DNA of 64,000 nucleotides from assembly GCA_973895155.1 (NCBI GenBank), contig OZ316892.1:21948001-22012000 (forward strand), written 5' to 3'. The stretch's first letter is position 1; every line of letters begins with the position of its first letter. The translations under genes were made by a program, and so were the position numbers. This stretch comes from Marsupella aquatica (Eukaryota; Marchantiophyta). Positions 26,725 to 37,316 of the stretch are shown piece after piece. Under the pieces are notes generated by a model, which had not been told where the DNA came from, searched no databases, and saw only the letters and a list, made by a program, of their open reading frames with translations.

Positions 26725-27796
26725 TGTAAATATTTATGAGTGTGAATCTTTTAATGTCAAAGGTGAGTTAGTTCTCCCTCATACAAGAAATATATGGAGC
26801 ATTTTCTTGCACTCTAATGATGTACAGCAGATGGTATGTGAGGCCACTGTCAATGTTTACTACACTGTCTTTCAATTAGCTCCTGGTGCACGGAACGTCA
26901 GGAGCTACACTTCATCACTAGTCCGCAGGACTTTTATTTTCGATTAGTTGCAGATTTCCCCCAAACTTCTGACATAAGAGGAGATAAGATATGGACCATC
27001 GTCTTGCACCTGATCATGTACCGAAGGGGGAAAATGAGTATCCTATCTGTGCCTCACTTGAATAATGATGTTTATCAGATCAAATGCTGTATCAGGGAGC
27101 CACACTTCCACACTGTCTTCCTTTTCTTCATTAGTCAGTTTCTTTTCAATCTGCTGCACGTATCTCCTTTTTGTCATAAGTTAGTCTTCCTTTCAATCAG
27201 ATTGCCAGGTTGTTGGGGATACTGGTGTATATAAGGAGCTTCTTATATACACTGAACTCCAACTCCAACTCACATCATTCAGTTTGTTTCTCGATCCCTC
27301 TCTCCTTTTTTCTTCTCTCTCTGAGCGTAGACCTGCCCTCACTCCGATCGGACGAGGCTAGCTCCTAGCGCGACACGAGCTTGAGAATCTGCACACGACC
27401 ACACGAACACGTAGGGAGGCTGGAGACGCAGTTGAGCGGGGAAGTCGTGTTGAGACGGCTCAGGGACCTGGAGGACGAGTATTGACTTTCACAATTTGAA
27501 CTTCCGAATCGCTGTTCATTTGAGGTGCCATCTCTGACTTTCTTTCGTTTGCCCTTCTTGAAACCTCGATAATCAAAATGGCGCTAGAATTATAAAACAA
27601 TAAAAATAAAAGTGTAGCTAGTAAGAATTGTGACTTTATATTAATATCGTTTTGACTCTCTCCAGAGTTGTATTGTAAAACTGAAGGAAGCTCCGTGGAG
27701 CTTGACTGTCTCCAAATTTCATTGCAAAACTGAAGGAAACGGAGATCCGCGGATCTTTAAGAAACGTCTCTCACGAGTTCATCGGAACCTCAAGAA
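26725..27796. other. Intergenic region and probable promoter/leader of the F-box gene
   Basis: The left half holds AT-rich DNA with a small hairpin (AGCTCCTG and its complement, about 26878-26906). The right half contains the TATA-like hairpin and a CT-rich leader before the F-box start. A 5'-UTR intron cannot be excluded. Confidence 0.4.
27225..27252. promoter_or_regulatory. TATA-like box within a perfect 11-bp hairpin
   Basis: GTGTATATAAG is followed after six bases by its exact complement CTTATATACAC. The element lies about 550 bases upstream of the F-box ATG and is followed by a CAACTC/CT-rich stretch typical of a plant 5' leader, so TATATAAG is a plausible core promoter. Expression data are absent. 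Confidence 0.45.
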
Positions 27797-28951
27797 ATGG
27801 TGTCAACCAGCTCCGTGGAAATTCAGGACTCAGCCTCTTTGGGGGCAGAACTCACTCCAAAGCTCCCTAACAATGTAGTGTTGACCCACATTGTTACAAA
27901 GCTTTCCTGGTCAGAACTCCGAGCTCAGTCTTTACTAAATAAGACCTGGCAAAGAGCAATTCAAAGTCGCGAATTCTACCGTGAGAGAGTTCGTCGTGAC
28001 GCAACGGAAACTCTTGTAGCCATCAAGCACGTCGATAGCGATTTCCCTCATTCTCCAAAATATACAATTTCTCTCTATTCCACGAGAAACAAAACTTTCT
28101 ATAAGCTTCCTCCAATTCCACATTTTCGCGGAATATCGCGGTACTCCCGATTGATTTCAATGGATGGGAAACTGTACGTTGACAGGGCAGATTGTAATTG
28201 TGCATGTCGCATATGTACTGAAAATGTCTTTCTGATGGAGAAGTTCTACAGAGCCAGCTGCATAGCTCAAAGTGACAGCGGTGTATATGTGCTGGATCTG
28301 GCTGGACAAGGGCAATGGGAAAAGTTCACAATGGCACTCCCAAAGCGTCGATGTCAGTGCAATATTACCGGTTGTTTTTTAAGAATTGGATTTACACGTT
28401 TTGGGTGGGGCGGATGCAAACATCAGTTCAGTTCTTCGTGGAGTTCATCAGATTCAACTCCGGGAGAAGAGAACCGTCAATCAAGTCTAGTAGTACCTTG
28501 TGTGGCGCGTTCTTTGGACATCACGCCAGAAAAGCGGTTCACCATCGACGAAAAACGGTACTGCATGAAGCGTGGTGGCATATTCCCCACACCATGCAGA
28601 AGTCATTACATCTACTTCTACGATGTTAATAGAGGAGGATGGGTAATTCAGCACTCAATTTCTTCGGCTGGAGTTCACGAAATTGAACGTTCAATCGGAA
28701 CCGAGATTGGCGAGGAAACTCCAGTCGGGCCGGAACACGGTCTCATAATTGAGCCTGTATCTATCCTTCCTATCAACAGTGAGCTTTTGGCATTATCAAC
28801 TTGGGAGACGAGCGACCACCGCTTTGGCTATATCCTTCTTCAAAGCAGAGGCTTTGGATCTGAGAGCAATGCAATCGTGTGGGAAAAAGCTCCAAACTCC
28901 TTCGGGTTTGATACGAGAGCTACTTCGGCAATGTGTCATATCGAGCTTTGA
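27797..28951 (+). CDS. Intronless F-box protein
   Basis: A 384-codon uninterrupted frame. Residues about 22-66 read as an F-box (LPNNVVLTHIVTKLSWSEL, then RAQSLLNKTWQRAI), the module that docks SKP1 in SCF ubiquitin ligases. The remainder resembles the divergent kelch-like or beta-propeller tails of plant F-box proteins, with YSRLISMDGKLYV, GVYVLDLAGQGQWEKF and YIYFYDVNRGGWV as possible blade-like phrases. A Cys-rich patch (CNCACRICTE) at about residues 133-142 is unusual. The substrate is unknown. The gene lies between the two arms of the 1.1-kb inverted repeat. A retrocopy origin is possible because there is no intron, but plant F-box genes are often intronless. Confidence 0.85.
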   Translation: MVSTSSVEIQDSASLGAELTPKLPNNVVLTHIVTKLSWSELRAQSLLNKTWQRAIQSREFYRERVRRDATETLVAIKHVDSDFPHSPKYTISLYSTRNKTFYKLPPIPHFRGISRYSRLISMDGKLYVDRADCNCACRICTENVFLMEKFYRASCIAQSDSGVYVLDLAGQGQWEKFTMALPKRRCQCNITGCFLRIGFTRFGWGGCKHQFSSSWSSSDSTPGEENRQSSLVVPCVARSLDITPEKRFTIDEKRYCMKRGGIFPTPCRSHYIYFYDVNRGGWVIQHSISSAGVHEIERSIGTEIGEETPVGPEHGLIIEPVSILPINSELLALSTWETSDHRFGYILLQSRGFGSESNAIVWEKAPNSFGFDTRATSAMCHIEL

Positions 28952-29345
28952 GCTTCAGTATTTGCCCATGCTTCCTTTTATGTCCTGTGTGAGACTTAGG
29001 GACCTTTGATTTTTCATCGATCTGCAGCTAAGTCAGAATGTAATATAAGCTAGGTGCAGGACCAACTTTTTGTCTAAACCTGATGGGGGACCATATCAGA
29101 GTTCCAGTGAGCTTAAATTGGGGAAATTATACAATCGGCTACATGGACTAAATCAGATTGACTACTGTAAAATGAATTATGATAGTCCACCCGGTGGGAG
29201 TGCTCTTAGATGTGCATTATGGCAGTGCTGTTATTGAGGACTCTACACAGAGCTTAGAGTAGGTTGTTTTTACTTTGTTGTGGTATGTAGAGTACCTTAT
29301 TCAATAGAGGTTTGGAGGCTTGACAAAAGAATTCCGAAGCAAAGT

Positions 29346-29652
29346 CCTGGGGTCCTCACTTCTTTTCTTCCAACCCATCACGCACGAATAAATATAGGGT
29401 TTTTTTATTGGGCTTAGCAAAATACTTTTAAATTTTTGTTGAAAAACATTAGGGTTATTTTAATCCAATTTTGAGAATTATAAGAATCATAGTATTTTTT
29501 AAAACCAAATATGAGAATATTCTTGGAATATTCCATTAAGTTAGGGGTAAAAAATTCCTAAAAAAATAATTTATTGACTTAACTTTTAGGGTGTTTATTC
29601 CCTCAAAACTTTGAGCATGATATGAGACACCCCTTGGATTGAGGCCCCCGAG
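29346..29652 (+). mobile_element. MITE-like element family M1, copy 1, with target duplication
   Basis: This ~307-bp AT-rich element starts with CTGGGGTCCTCACTTC-like sequence and ends GGCCCCCGAG. It is flanked by AGCAAAGT at 29338-29345 and 29653-29660, an 8-bp target duplication. Related copies are at 36140-36448 (reverse) and 56614-56916. It contains repeated phrases such as TTAGGGTTATTTTAATCC and GGAATATTC. A TSD of 8-9 bp suggests a hAT- or Mutator-type origin. Confidence 0.75.
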
Positions 29653-30106
29653 AGCAAAGTAACGTTAAAGAAACTCTTGCTCTTAGTTATGGAGCCAGTT
29701 CTGTCTTTTTGGTTTTACAAGTAGGTAAAGTTTTATTAGGCATTATATCCTTTGGATTTACAGCGGCAGCGGGAGCGGAGCGGAGCAGATCGGAGGCGGA
29801 GCGGCAGTCGTGCGAGCCGGGGTCGGGAGGAGCGGGGGAGCAAGTGAGTGGTGGGAGGGTCCGGCGAGCGAGGTTGAGCGCGGCGGGGGTGAGCAGGGTT
29901 GCGCGCGGCTGGGCGCTGACGCACTGTGGGGGCTGACGCATGGCGGAGCCAGGGAAGTGCGTGTGCAGGGGCCCTTTTATGGGGGGCCTCATTATGAGGG
30001 ACCCCCTGCCCCTCGGAGAGGGGCTCCTTCCGCCGGGGTGACCCTCGGATCCCCCCCCCTTTATCCAGGATTTTTGTGTGGGTTGTTGGCCTAGGGCTTT
30101 TCATCC

Positions 30107-31786
30107 TTGGTTCTCCTCTTTCGGTGCTCCCCGTACTGCTGGCTTTGGCCCCTTGGGGGCTGTTTTCCGGGCCCCTCGGCTCTATTTGGCGGGGAGATTT
30201 TGGTGCTTGGGAGCCTTCTCTGCTGGTTCTGCTCCAGCCTGGTGACCGGCCCTGGCCTGGCCCGGGGTCTGGCGCTTTTTCTCCTGGCTCTGAGCCGGGG
30301 TTGGTTCGTGACCTGGGGGGCATGTTGTGGTGTGGCTTCTTGGTGTTCTGTCCGGAGGGGGTGCCTCCGCGACAGCTTCCTTTGTGCGGGGCTGCGGCGG
30401 TCCTTTTCGACGTGCGGTTGTTGTCACTACTGGGTCGAGGTCTGTGCCCATGTGGCGGGGGGCCGTATTCCTCCTGTGGTCGCTCGGCTTTTGGGGGCCT
30501 GTCGGCTTCTGGCTATGGCCAAAGAGACTGGGGGTGTCAGGCCCTTGGCCATCGGGGAGGTCTTGTTTCGCTTGGTGAGCCGTTGTGTTTGTCTGCAAAC
30601 TCGGGCTCCCTTTTCATCACACTTTTTTCCTCACCAGTTTGGTGTGGCCACCCCTGGCGGTTGCGAGAGTGTGGTGCATGGCCTTCGTGCCATCTTGGAT
30701 ATCCACCCTGACTGGGCGGTTATTCAGGTGGATGTGGCTAACGCATTCAACTCTGTATCCCGTCGGGTCATGTTTGAGGAGTTGCGGGCCGCTGGAGGGG
30801 AGATCGCATCCCTCATCCCCTTTGCCCGGGCCTTCTATGGGGCCCCGACCCCCCTGGTTTACCCTGACCATCTTGTTCCTGGGTCCTATGTGACCATCTC
30901 ATCCGAGTCCGGGACTAGGCAGGGTGACCCCCTTGGTGGGGCGTTGTTTGCTATGGCGCACCTTCGTGCTATTCGTGCCTCTTCGGCTGCCTTCCCGGGT
31001 TGCATGTTTCCTTCTGTTGCGGATGACACTCACATTGTTGCCCCGGTCTTGCTTGTTGGGGACGCCTATTCCCACTTTGTGGACCAGCTTACCCTCATTG
31101 GTCTTTCAGTTCAGCCTTGGAAGTGTGGGGTTTGGTCTCGTCTCCCCCTCCCCCACTCTTTCACCCCACCTCTTGGTATACCCATTCGGCTCGAGGGCAT
31201 TAGAGTCCTTGGGGTGCCTTTCGGGGGAGCGGTCTTTGAGCAGGATTTTCTTCTAGCGGCCCTATCCCAGGACGTTTTGCACATTGACCAGTTGGCGTCC
31301 TTGGGGGATGCCCAAATCTCCTTTTTGATCCTGGTCCTTTGTTTTGTTCGGCGTCCCTCCTATCTTCTCCGGACAGTCCCTCCTACCACGATGTTCTTGT
31401 CCTTACTCTCTTCATTTGACACCATTGTGATGAGAGTCTTTGGTCACCTCATTGGTCCGGGAGCCCTTGATGGAGAGGATGGTTCTTTTGCGGCTAGGCA
31501 GGCTGCGTTACCCCCATCGGGAGGTGGTATGGGGGTGGCCTCGGCAGTGGACACTGCCCCTTGCACGTTTCTTGGTAGTTGGGCGCAGGTGGCCCCTGCC
31601 CTGGCCTCTTGCTTCATTGTGGACCTTTGGCCTATCCTCTCTGACTCGGTCATGGGAGTGGAGAACGGAGCTCTCCCTTTTCAGGTCCAGCTTCGTCATG
31701 CACGGTCATTATTGCCGGAGGACGTGCAGAGCGTGGTCCCTACTTTCGAGGGAGTTGTTATGGACAGCCCGGATCGAGTCCAATAG
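30107..31786 (+). pseudogene. Reverse transcriptase of the non-LTR element
   Basis: RT signatures run in order: GGVRPLAIGEVLFRLVSR (fingers; about 30528), VIQVDVANAFNSVSRRV (catalytic Asp; about 30720), SGTRQGDPLGGALF (about 30910) and FPSVADDTHIVAP, the active-site box with A-D-D where many families have Y-x-D-D (about 31005). The first 130 or so codons look like low-complexity read-through rather than protein, so the true start is unknown and the element may be truncated at its 5' side. The frame ends prematurely, since homologous sequence continues past the stop. Confidence 0.8.
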
Positions 31787-31895
31787 GTGATTTCTGATCG
31801 CATGCACCGACACACCCTTTCCAGCATGCTTTCTGAGGACCCTCGGATTTGGTACGGGCACGTCTTTTATCCGGGTCGGGCGCTGGTTCGGGGGC

Positions 31896-32653
31896 TTGGC
31901 TATCGGCGAGTCCTCTTTGGGCCCCCTTTCGTATGAGTTCTTTTATTTTTACCACATCCACGCGCCTTCTGTTGGGTCTTCCTCACCCTTGCCTCCCACT
32001 TGTGTCTGTGGAGCGCCCCTTGATGGGCAAGGCATTCACATTCTCAGGTGCAGTCATGGTAGTGAGAGGACTGCGACACACGACGACATTCAGGACGTGA
32101 TGGTGGCCATTGCCCGTGATTCTGGTTACCATGTCATGATGGAGCAGAGACATGTGTTACCTCCACGGGATGGGGTTTCTGATCATCGTCGAGCAGATTT
32201 GGTATTCTCTCGCGCTGGTGTTCGTGCCCTTGGGGATGTCGTTGTTGCTGATCCGACTAGTGGGGCCAATGTGGCTTCGGCGGCTCATATACCTGGCCAT
32301 GCCGCCGCGAGGGCAGCTCGGCTGAAGGAGGAGGCCTATGCTGTGCGGTACCCGGGGACCTCTTCTATCCGTTTGCCGTGGAGGTCTTTGGGGCGCTACA
32401 CCCATCCTTTGACCGTTTTCTTCGCTCTTGCGTAGTTCAGTACGTCGAGCGGAGGCCCTATCCCCCTGTTTCGGTCATCACTGCATTCTTTAGACAGAGG
32501 GTGTCTGTTGCGCTTCAGCGGGCACAGGCGTTCACTATTCTTCGTAGGGGGGAGGCTGTTGGTCTTAGGGCCGCTAGTAGGATTCCTTTGCTTGACCCCC
32601 CCATGCAGTTCACACCAGAGCTTTACCAGGCTCTCCAGTTTGCTGATAGGTAG
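31896..32653 (+). pseudogene. C-terminal zinc-finger and restriction-like endonuclease region of the element
   Basis: A C-x-C...H...C...H cluster (CVCGAPLDGQGIHILRC, then RTATHDD) near 31995-32090 is followed by SDHRRADLVF and LGDVVVADP near 32180-32260. That arrangement recalls a PD-(D/E)xK-type endonuclease placed after the RT, as in non-LTR elements lacking an N-terminal AP endonuclease. The frame shifts near 32340-32380, after which VEVFGALHPSFDRFLRSC continues to 32653. The assignment to a named clade is uncertain. Confidence 0.6.
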
Positions 32654-32689
32654 GCGCTTGGGTTCCTGTCTTTGGGTTTCCAAACTTAA

Positions 32690-33320
32690 ATTATTAACAG
32701 ACCCTTATGTTTTTAATAGAAATTGAAAGTATTCCTTTAGACCAATAGAAGAACCATATGGTTTGTCACACATGATGTGTCATTTTCATGAGAGTGAAAT
32801 TAAGGCTTGAGACTCCAAACTCTTGGCTAGGTATTGCAGTTTTTAAATAAAAAATGAGAAGTTCAGGCTGTAAAGAGCTAGAAACGATGGGGAAGAGCTG
32901 ATAATGTGAGACTTTGAGAGTCAAGATGAAGATAATATGTTTGAAGTAATAGTGTTATTCAATGAATAAAATTTTAATAGTGACTGTGAAGAAAACAGGC
33001 TCGCATGGTGGACTATTTTTTATGGTAAATGACATTTAATTGTAGCAGGATTTGTAGATTCAATGAGCACTAGTTTGTGTGATTTAAATTTTTTGGCTTA
33101 CCGCTACATCAAATCAATTGCTGCATTTTCAGATAGATTTATGGTTGATAAGTAAAATATTTTGTCAGTCAAAGATGCTATGAAGTAAAATATTGTCACT
33201 TAATAAAATATTTTGAAGAAAATACACATGATGAGGTCTTTATTAATAAATTTCATTGTAGAGAATTTCATCATATACAAATTTTTTGTTCAACTTTGTT
33301 TCGGGCTTCTCCATCTTCAC
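32690..33320. other. AT-rich spacer with an M2-like fragment
   Basis: Around 32715-32815 the sequence resembles the right half of the M2 element (a CCAATAGAAGAACC-like phrase, then a CACATGATGTGTCATTTTCATGAGAGTGAAA-like phrase). The rest shows no recognised feature. Confidence 0.4.
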
Positions 33321-33650
33321 CATCTGGAATTAACACTTTTATTTTAGTTTGTATGACATGTTGTTCTTGAAAAGACAACATACAATTGACCATGACTAAA
33401 AATTGACTTAGAAAGTTGCAATCCTACATGTTCTAAAGTCTGTCCAAAAGTCTGACCCTGTGCCTTATTAACACTCATGGCATTTGCCACTCAAACCGGG
33501 AATTGGACTCTTTTCAACATGAAAGAAAGTCCCGCACATGACATCAATGGAATACGTGGTATGAACGTCATGCTCCCTTCATGTTTGCCTGGCTGCTAGA
33601 CTATATCTCTATGAAATGACTCTTGATTGTACGTACTACGAGTTGTGTCC

Positions 33651-33946
33651 TCGGGGGTCTCACTGTATGGATGTCTCCCCATCACCTGCGACGTTTTTAG
33701 GCCTCGGACCCCCTAAAATGTAAGAAATTTTTTTATTTTTTTGACCCCTATAAAGTTGGAATATTCTCAGAATATTCTCAAATTTTGGTTATAAAGACCC
33801 TAACGTTCTTATAAGTCCCAAAATTGGATTTAAAAGACCCTATTGTTCTTCTCAGAAAATTCTTAAGTCTTCCCTTCGAACCAATAAAATGACCCTATAC
33901 TTCGTCGCACGTGATATGCCATTTTTGTGGAAGTGAAACCCCCGAG
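33651..33946 (+). mobile_element. MITE-like element family M2, copy 1, 9-bp target duplication
   Basis: Ends are TCGGGGGTCTCAC and GTGAAACCCCCGAG, a terminal inverted repeat. The flanks are GTTGTGTCC at 33642-33650 and 33947-33955, a perfect 9-bp target duplication. The element is 296 bp, has no ORF and sits inside the helicase pseudogene. A 9-bp duplication is typical of Mutator-like transposons, so a MULE-derived MITE is the best guess. Confidence 0.85.
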
Positions 33947-34715
33947 GTTGTGTCCCATTACATAATCCTGTACATAGTGAAGTCAAAATTATGTAAAATA
34001 ATAACCGGGTCAAGAATGTTCAGGCATCCAACCTTAAGTACAAGCTTGTCCCACTGGTTGAGAGCGTTATTCAAGATGTGATTCAAGAACTCAGTAGGGT
34101 AAAAGTCACGTCCTTCCAATTGATCCAAGAAATCTGTACCCCGATCTATACTTACGATCAAAGGTGTGCTCATCTCCTACAAGCCCTTCCAATGTTGAAC
34201 TATTGATCTTCAACGCCTCCTTGTTTGTTGACGCCAATATTGTTCTCTCACTTAGGAACTTGTTGTCAACAATGTTCTCCACCATGGATGGCGGGACCAT
34301 AATCATGTTATTTAACGCTCCTTGCTTTGGCAATTTATCATCCCCAAGTTGAAGGAGCCATTTTTGGACTTGTTTAAATTGGAAAGCCTGGTTCCCAAAC
34401 TTAATGAAGTGGATGTACCACGTCACACACATATTCTGTGTCAGCTTGAACGTTTTCACACAGTGCCAAATGTGAGCTTTCTTCAAGCATCCTCCCACAA
34501 TCTGCGCAAGGCTTGCTCTTGCCTTCACCGGCAACACTTGTCAAAAGTCCCCTACAAATGCAACCACTAGTCCCCCAAACTGTCTGTTGTCTTCTCTTAT
34601 GTTGCGAAGTGTCCTGTCAAGCGCCTCCACAACCTGTGGCCAGTGAACCATAGGTGCTTCCATCCCACGAAATATGTGAAGGTTGTCCTTTGCAATAATT
34701 CAACAAACTCTGTTA

Positions 34716-35007
34716 TCGAGGGTCTCACTATATGGAGACCTCCCCATCACCTGTGATGTTCTAGGCCTCGGACCCCCTAAAATGTAAGAATTAAAGGAAA
34801 AACCTCCAAAGTCAGAATATTCAAGATTGAAATATTCCAAAATCTTAATTAAAAAGACCCTAATGTTCTTATAAGTCTCAAAATTGAATTTAAAAGACCC
34901 TATTGTTCTTCTGCAAATTTTTTTAAATCTTCCCTTAGAATTAATTAAATGACTATCCTAATTTGTTGCACATGATGTTTCATTTTTGTGAAAGTGAAAC
35001 CCCCGAG
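34716..35007 (+). mobile_element. MITE-like element family M2, copy 2, target duplication in the helicase
   Basis: This 292-bp relative of the 33651 copy starts TCGAGGGTCTCAC and ends GTGAAACCCCCGAG. It is flanked by ACTCTGTTA (34707-34715) and GCTCTGTTT (35008-35016), matching at seven of nine bases. Removing it approximately rejoins helicase sequence on either side (FARQKSKQS to ...LLNYCKGQP), which confirms the insertion boundaries. Confidence 0.8.
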
Positions 35008-35300
35008 GCTCTGTTTGCTTTTTTGCCTTGCAAAGTGATGAGCATCAGGATTTAGAGGAAGCTTAAATCTTAAATGTGCCATGCAACCTCCATCCAACAA
35101 CAAACCTGCAATTCCGGAAGAGGCCACAACCAATGCTATGTCCCCATCAGCCTGCACCCTCCATAGAAGCACATTCTCCACAAAGGTCTTCCCCGTCCTT
35201 CCTAGCCCATATATGAAGAATGTGGAATACTTATGACCCCAAACCACCTCCCATATTGCAGTGTAAGTGGTACATTGCCCAACATTCAACAAAGGCTCCT

Positions 35301-36139
35301 CTCAGCCAATTGTTGTAATGAATCCTCTTGGTGATAAGATATCTCCTCCTGTATCAATTAATTGGTGTTCCCAGATCCTGAAAAACATACCCATATCCCC
35401 AAAATTATTATTCATGCCTGCCACATATAATATTTGGTACCATCAAAGGTTTTTATGTTGTAAAGTTTTTTGCACAAAACTTGCTTTAATAGCTTTTAAG
35501 TACATATACTACCACTAAAGATGTTTCAATTTACAATAGTGCCATGCACTGATTTTTATTGTATTTACAAAAATGCCACGGTTTTTGTATGTAGCTCCCC
35601 TAGTTACCTTGGTAAACTTGTCATCCATATTCAAAACCATGGTATTTTTCCTTTTAAAAACCATGGTATTTTTATAAATACAAAAAGAATAGTGGCAGTA
35701 TTGTCAATTAGAACATCTTAGTGGCAAAGTACTTAAAAGCTGCTTCCTTGAATGGATATTATTCTACGACAATGATGGATCTGAGAATATCAAATCACAA
35801 AATGTGAGTGTAAGATAATACATTTCTCAACGTGATGATCTGTGAGAGCTGTTCTTCACAAAGTTGTCATTCCTGGCTAAGTCTATGAGATTGGCATCCC
35901 TGACTAAGTCTATGAGGAGGTTGGGGTGTCCCCGAGGGCATACCTCAATGTCTAAGAAAATTGACATGATACTTGACTAAGTCTATGAGCAGGTTGGGGT
36001 GTCCCTCAACCTCTAAATCTCCTTGTAAGTAGACTAGATCTGAGTAACTATTTAAACTAAAGCTCTAGGTTGTGTGAAATTTTAGAGAGTGAAAAGGATA
36101 TAAATTGATGTAATGTTATTACTTAACAAATAGAATCTC
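35301..36139. other. AT-rich intergenic region with short duplications
   Basis: AAACCATGGTATTTTT occurs twice near 35634 and 35659. A phrase containing GACTAAGTCTATGAG and AGGTTGGGGTGTCCC occurs twice near 35902 and 35974. No gene was seen. Confidence 0.45.
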
Positions 36140-36448
36140 CCTCACGGGCCTCATTCCAAGGGAGATCACGTTTCTCGCGCAAAAGTTTCAAGTAATAAAT
36201 ACCCTAAAATTAACTTAAGAAAATAAAGTATATATTTTATTATTTTTTAACCCCTAAAATTATGGAGAATTCTAGGATATTCCCAAATCTGAAATTAAAA
36301 CCCTACAGTTATTGTAATTCTCAAATTTGGATTAAAACACCCCTAGTTTTCTTCAACAATTTATTTTAAGTCTTCTGCGTAATTGAATTAAAAAACCCCT
36401 CACTCTTTGCGCATTATGTGTGGAAGAAAAGAAGTGAGGACCCCGGGG
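36140..36448 (-). mobile_element. MITE-like element family M1, copy 2 (reverse)
   Basis: Reverse complement of the 29346 element, with ends resembling CTCACGGGCCTC and GTGAGGACCCCGGG. AATCTC flanks it on both sides (36134-36139 and 36449-36454; GAATCTC if one further base is counted), giving a partial target duplication. A fragment resembling the start of M2 follows at about 36460-36560. Confidence 0.65.
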
Positions 36449-36454
36449 AATCTC

Positions 36455-37316
36455 TAGGGTCTCACTACATGGAGGCTCGTCACCATACACCAAGTAGATA
36501 GTCGGGAGGTTCAGTTTCACAAAAGTGGCACATCACGTGCGACGAAGTATAGGCTCATTTAAATGTGTGTGACAGAATACTTCCAAGTTTTGTGACATAA
36601 CACATAGGGCATGTTTTATTGACTGGTCGGCTTTTAAGAACCCATAGGCATATTTAATTGTAAAAAGTACTTTCTTTAAAGTTTTCAAGGGTTTATTAGT
36701 AAAAACTGACAAAATTTAAAGAAAGAAAGGGTTTTGCAAAAACATATTTTTCAATTATAAGTTAGCGAGGTCAAACCCTAGCACATTGCACGCCATGTAT
36801 GGCCCTTCATATAGTGACCCTCGCGAGAGTAGATACAAACACACAAGAACACAATCAAAGAGAGGTACAACATGCTTGACAAAACAAACTAAGGAGCACT
36901 TACAACCAACTTTGCCTGGAAATACCTTTCAGTAAACTATGGTAACTCCTTCTACTCATTGATGAAATGGGTAGACCTTTCCTATCAACTGTGAGAATCA
37001 AATAGAGGTCTTGGGAGGATAGAGAGCAAAGGTCCTTTCTCATCTCTTACTGATTCTGAGTCAATTGATCAATACATGCAAAGAAGACAAAGAAAAATGG
37101 AGATGCACTGGGAGTTCTGGCAATGGAAATCAAACTAAGAGAAGGACACTAGGAGATACTAAAGCAACTATGGAAATTAGATCTGAACAGAGTGCGCGTG
37201 AGAGATAGAAAGGAATTAAACACTATAGTAAAGAAAGAAAAGCTAGCTTTGAGACCAGAGTTGAGAGTAAATGGAAGATGGAAAGGAGAGACTTGTATCA
37301 AAACTACTATCTTTAC
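36455..37316. other. Intergenic DNA with an M2 terminal fragment
   Basis: 36460-36560 contains TAGGGTCTCACTACATGGAGG and a GTTTCAC...GGCACATCACGTGCGACGAAG-like block matching both ends of M2 without its middle. The rest is AT-rich and unrecognised. Confidence 0.45.

Larger units (their letters stand above)
29760..32690 (+). mobile_element. Degenerate GC-rich non-LTR retrotransposon
   Basis: From about 29760 the sequence turns GC-rich and A-poor, contrasting with the AT-rich flanks. It contains an RT frame (30107-31786) and a C-terminal zinc/endonuclease-like frame (31896-32435, then 32378-32653), all plus strand. At least one stop (TAG, 31783-31785) and two frameshifts (about 31900-31930 and 32340-32380) break what should be one polyprotein. 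A related 3' fragment lies at 48190-48740. Exact termini and target duplications were not found. Confidence 0.8.
33330..35300 (-). pseudogene. Helitron-type PIF1-like helicase, decayed and broken by two insertions
   Basis: Read right to left on the minus strand, pieces of a plant Helitron helicase follow in the correct order. LNVGQCTTYTAIWE and the Walker A stretch FFIYGLGRTGKTF lie at about 35290-35160, then ALVVASSGIAGLLLDGG. Next come EAPMVHWPQVVEALDRTLR, GGLVVAFVGDF and a stop before QVLPV (34650-34520), then LKLTQNM-like text and RAILASTNKE-like text (34400-34200). YPTEFLNHILNN and KVGCLNILDP follow (34120-33970). The end reads FIPRIPLMSC, KRVQFPV, VNKAQGQTFGQTLEHVG and FSHGQLYVVFSRT (33580-33340). 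Stops and frameshifts are present. The body is interrupted by M2 elements at 34716-35007 and 33651-33946. No RepHel nuclease or Helitron termini were identified. Confidence 0.85.

Noticed and set aside
29736-30323. 195-codon Pro/Arg-rich minus ORF
   Set aside because: Antisense shadow of the GC-rich LINE, with low complexity and no domain.
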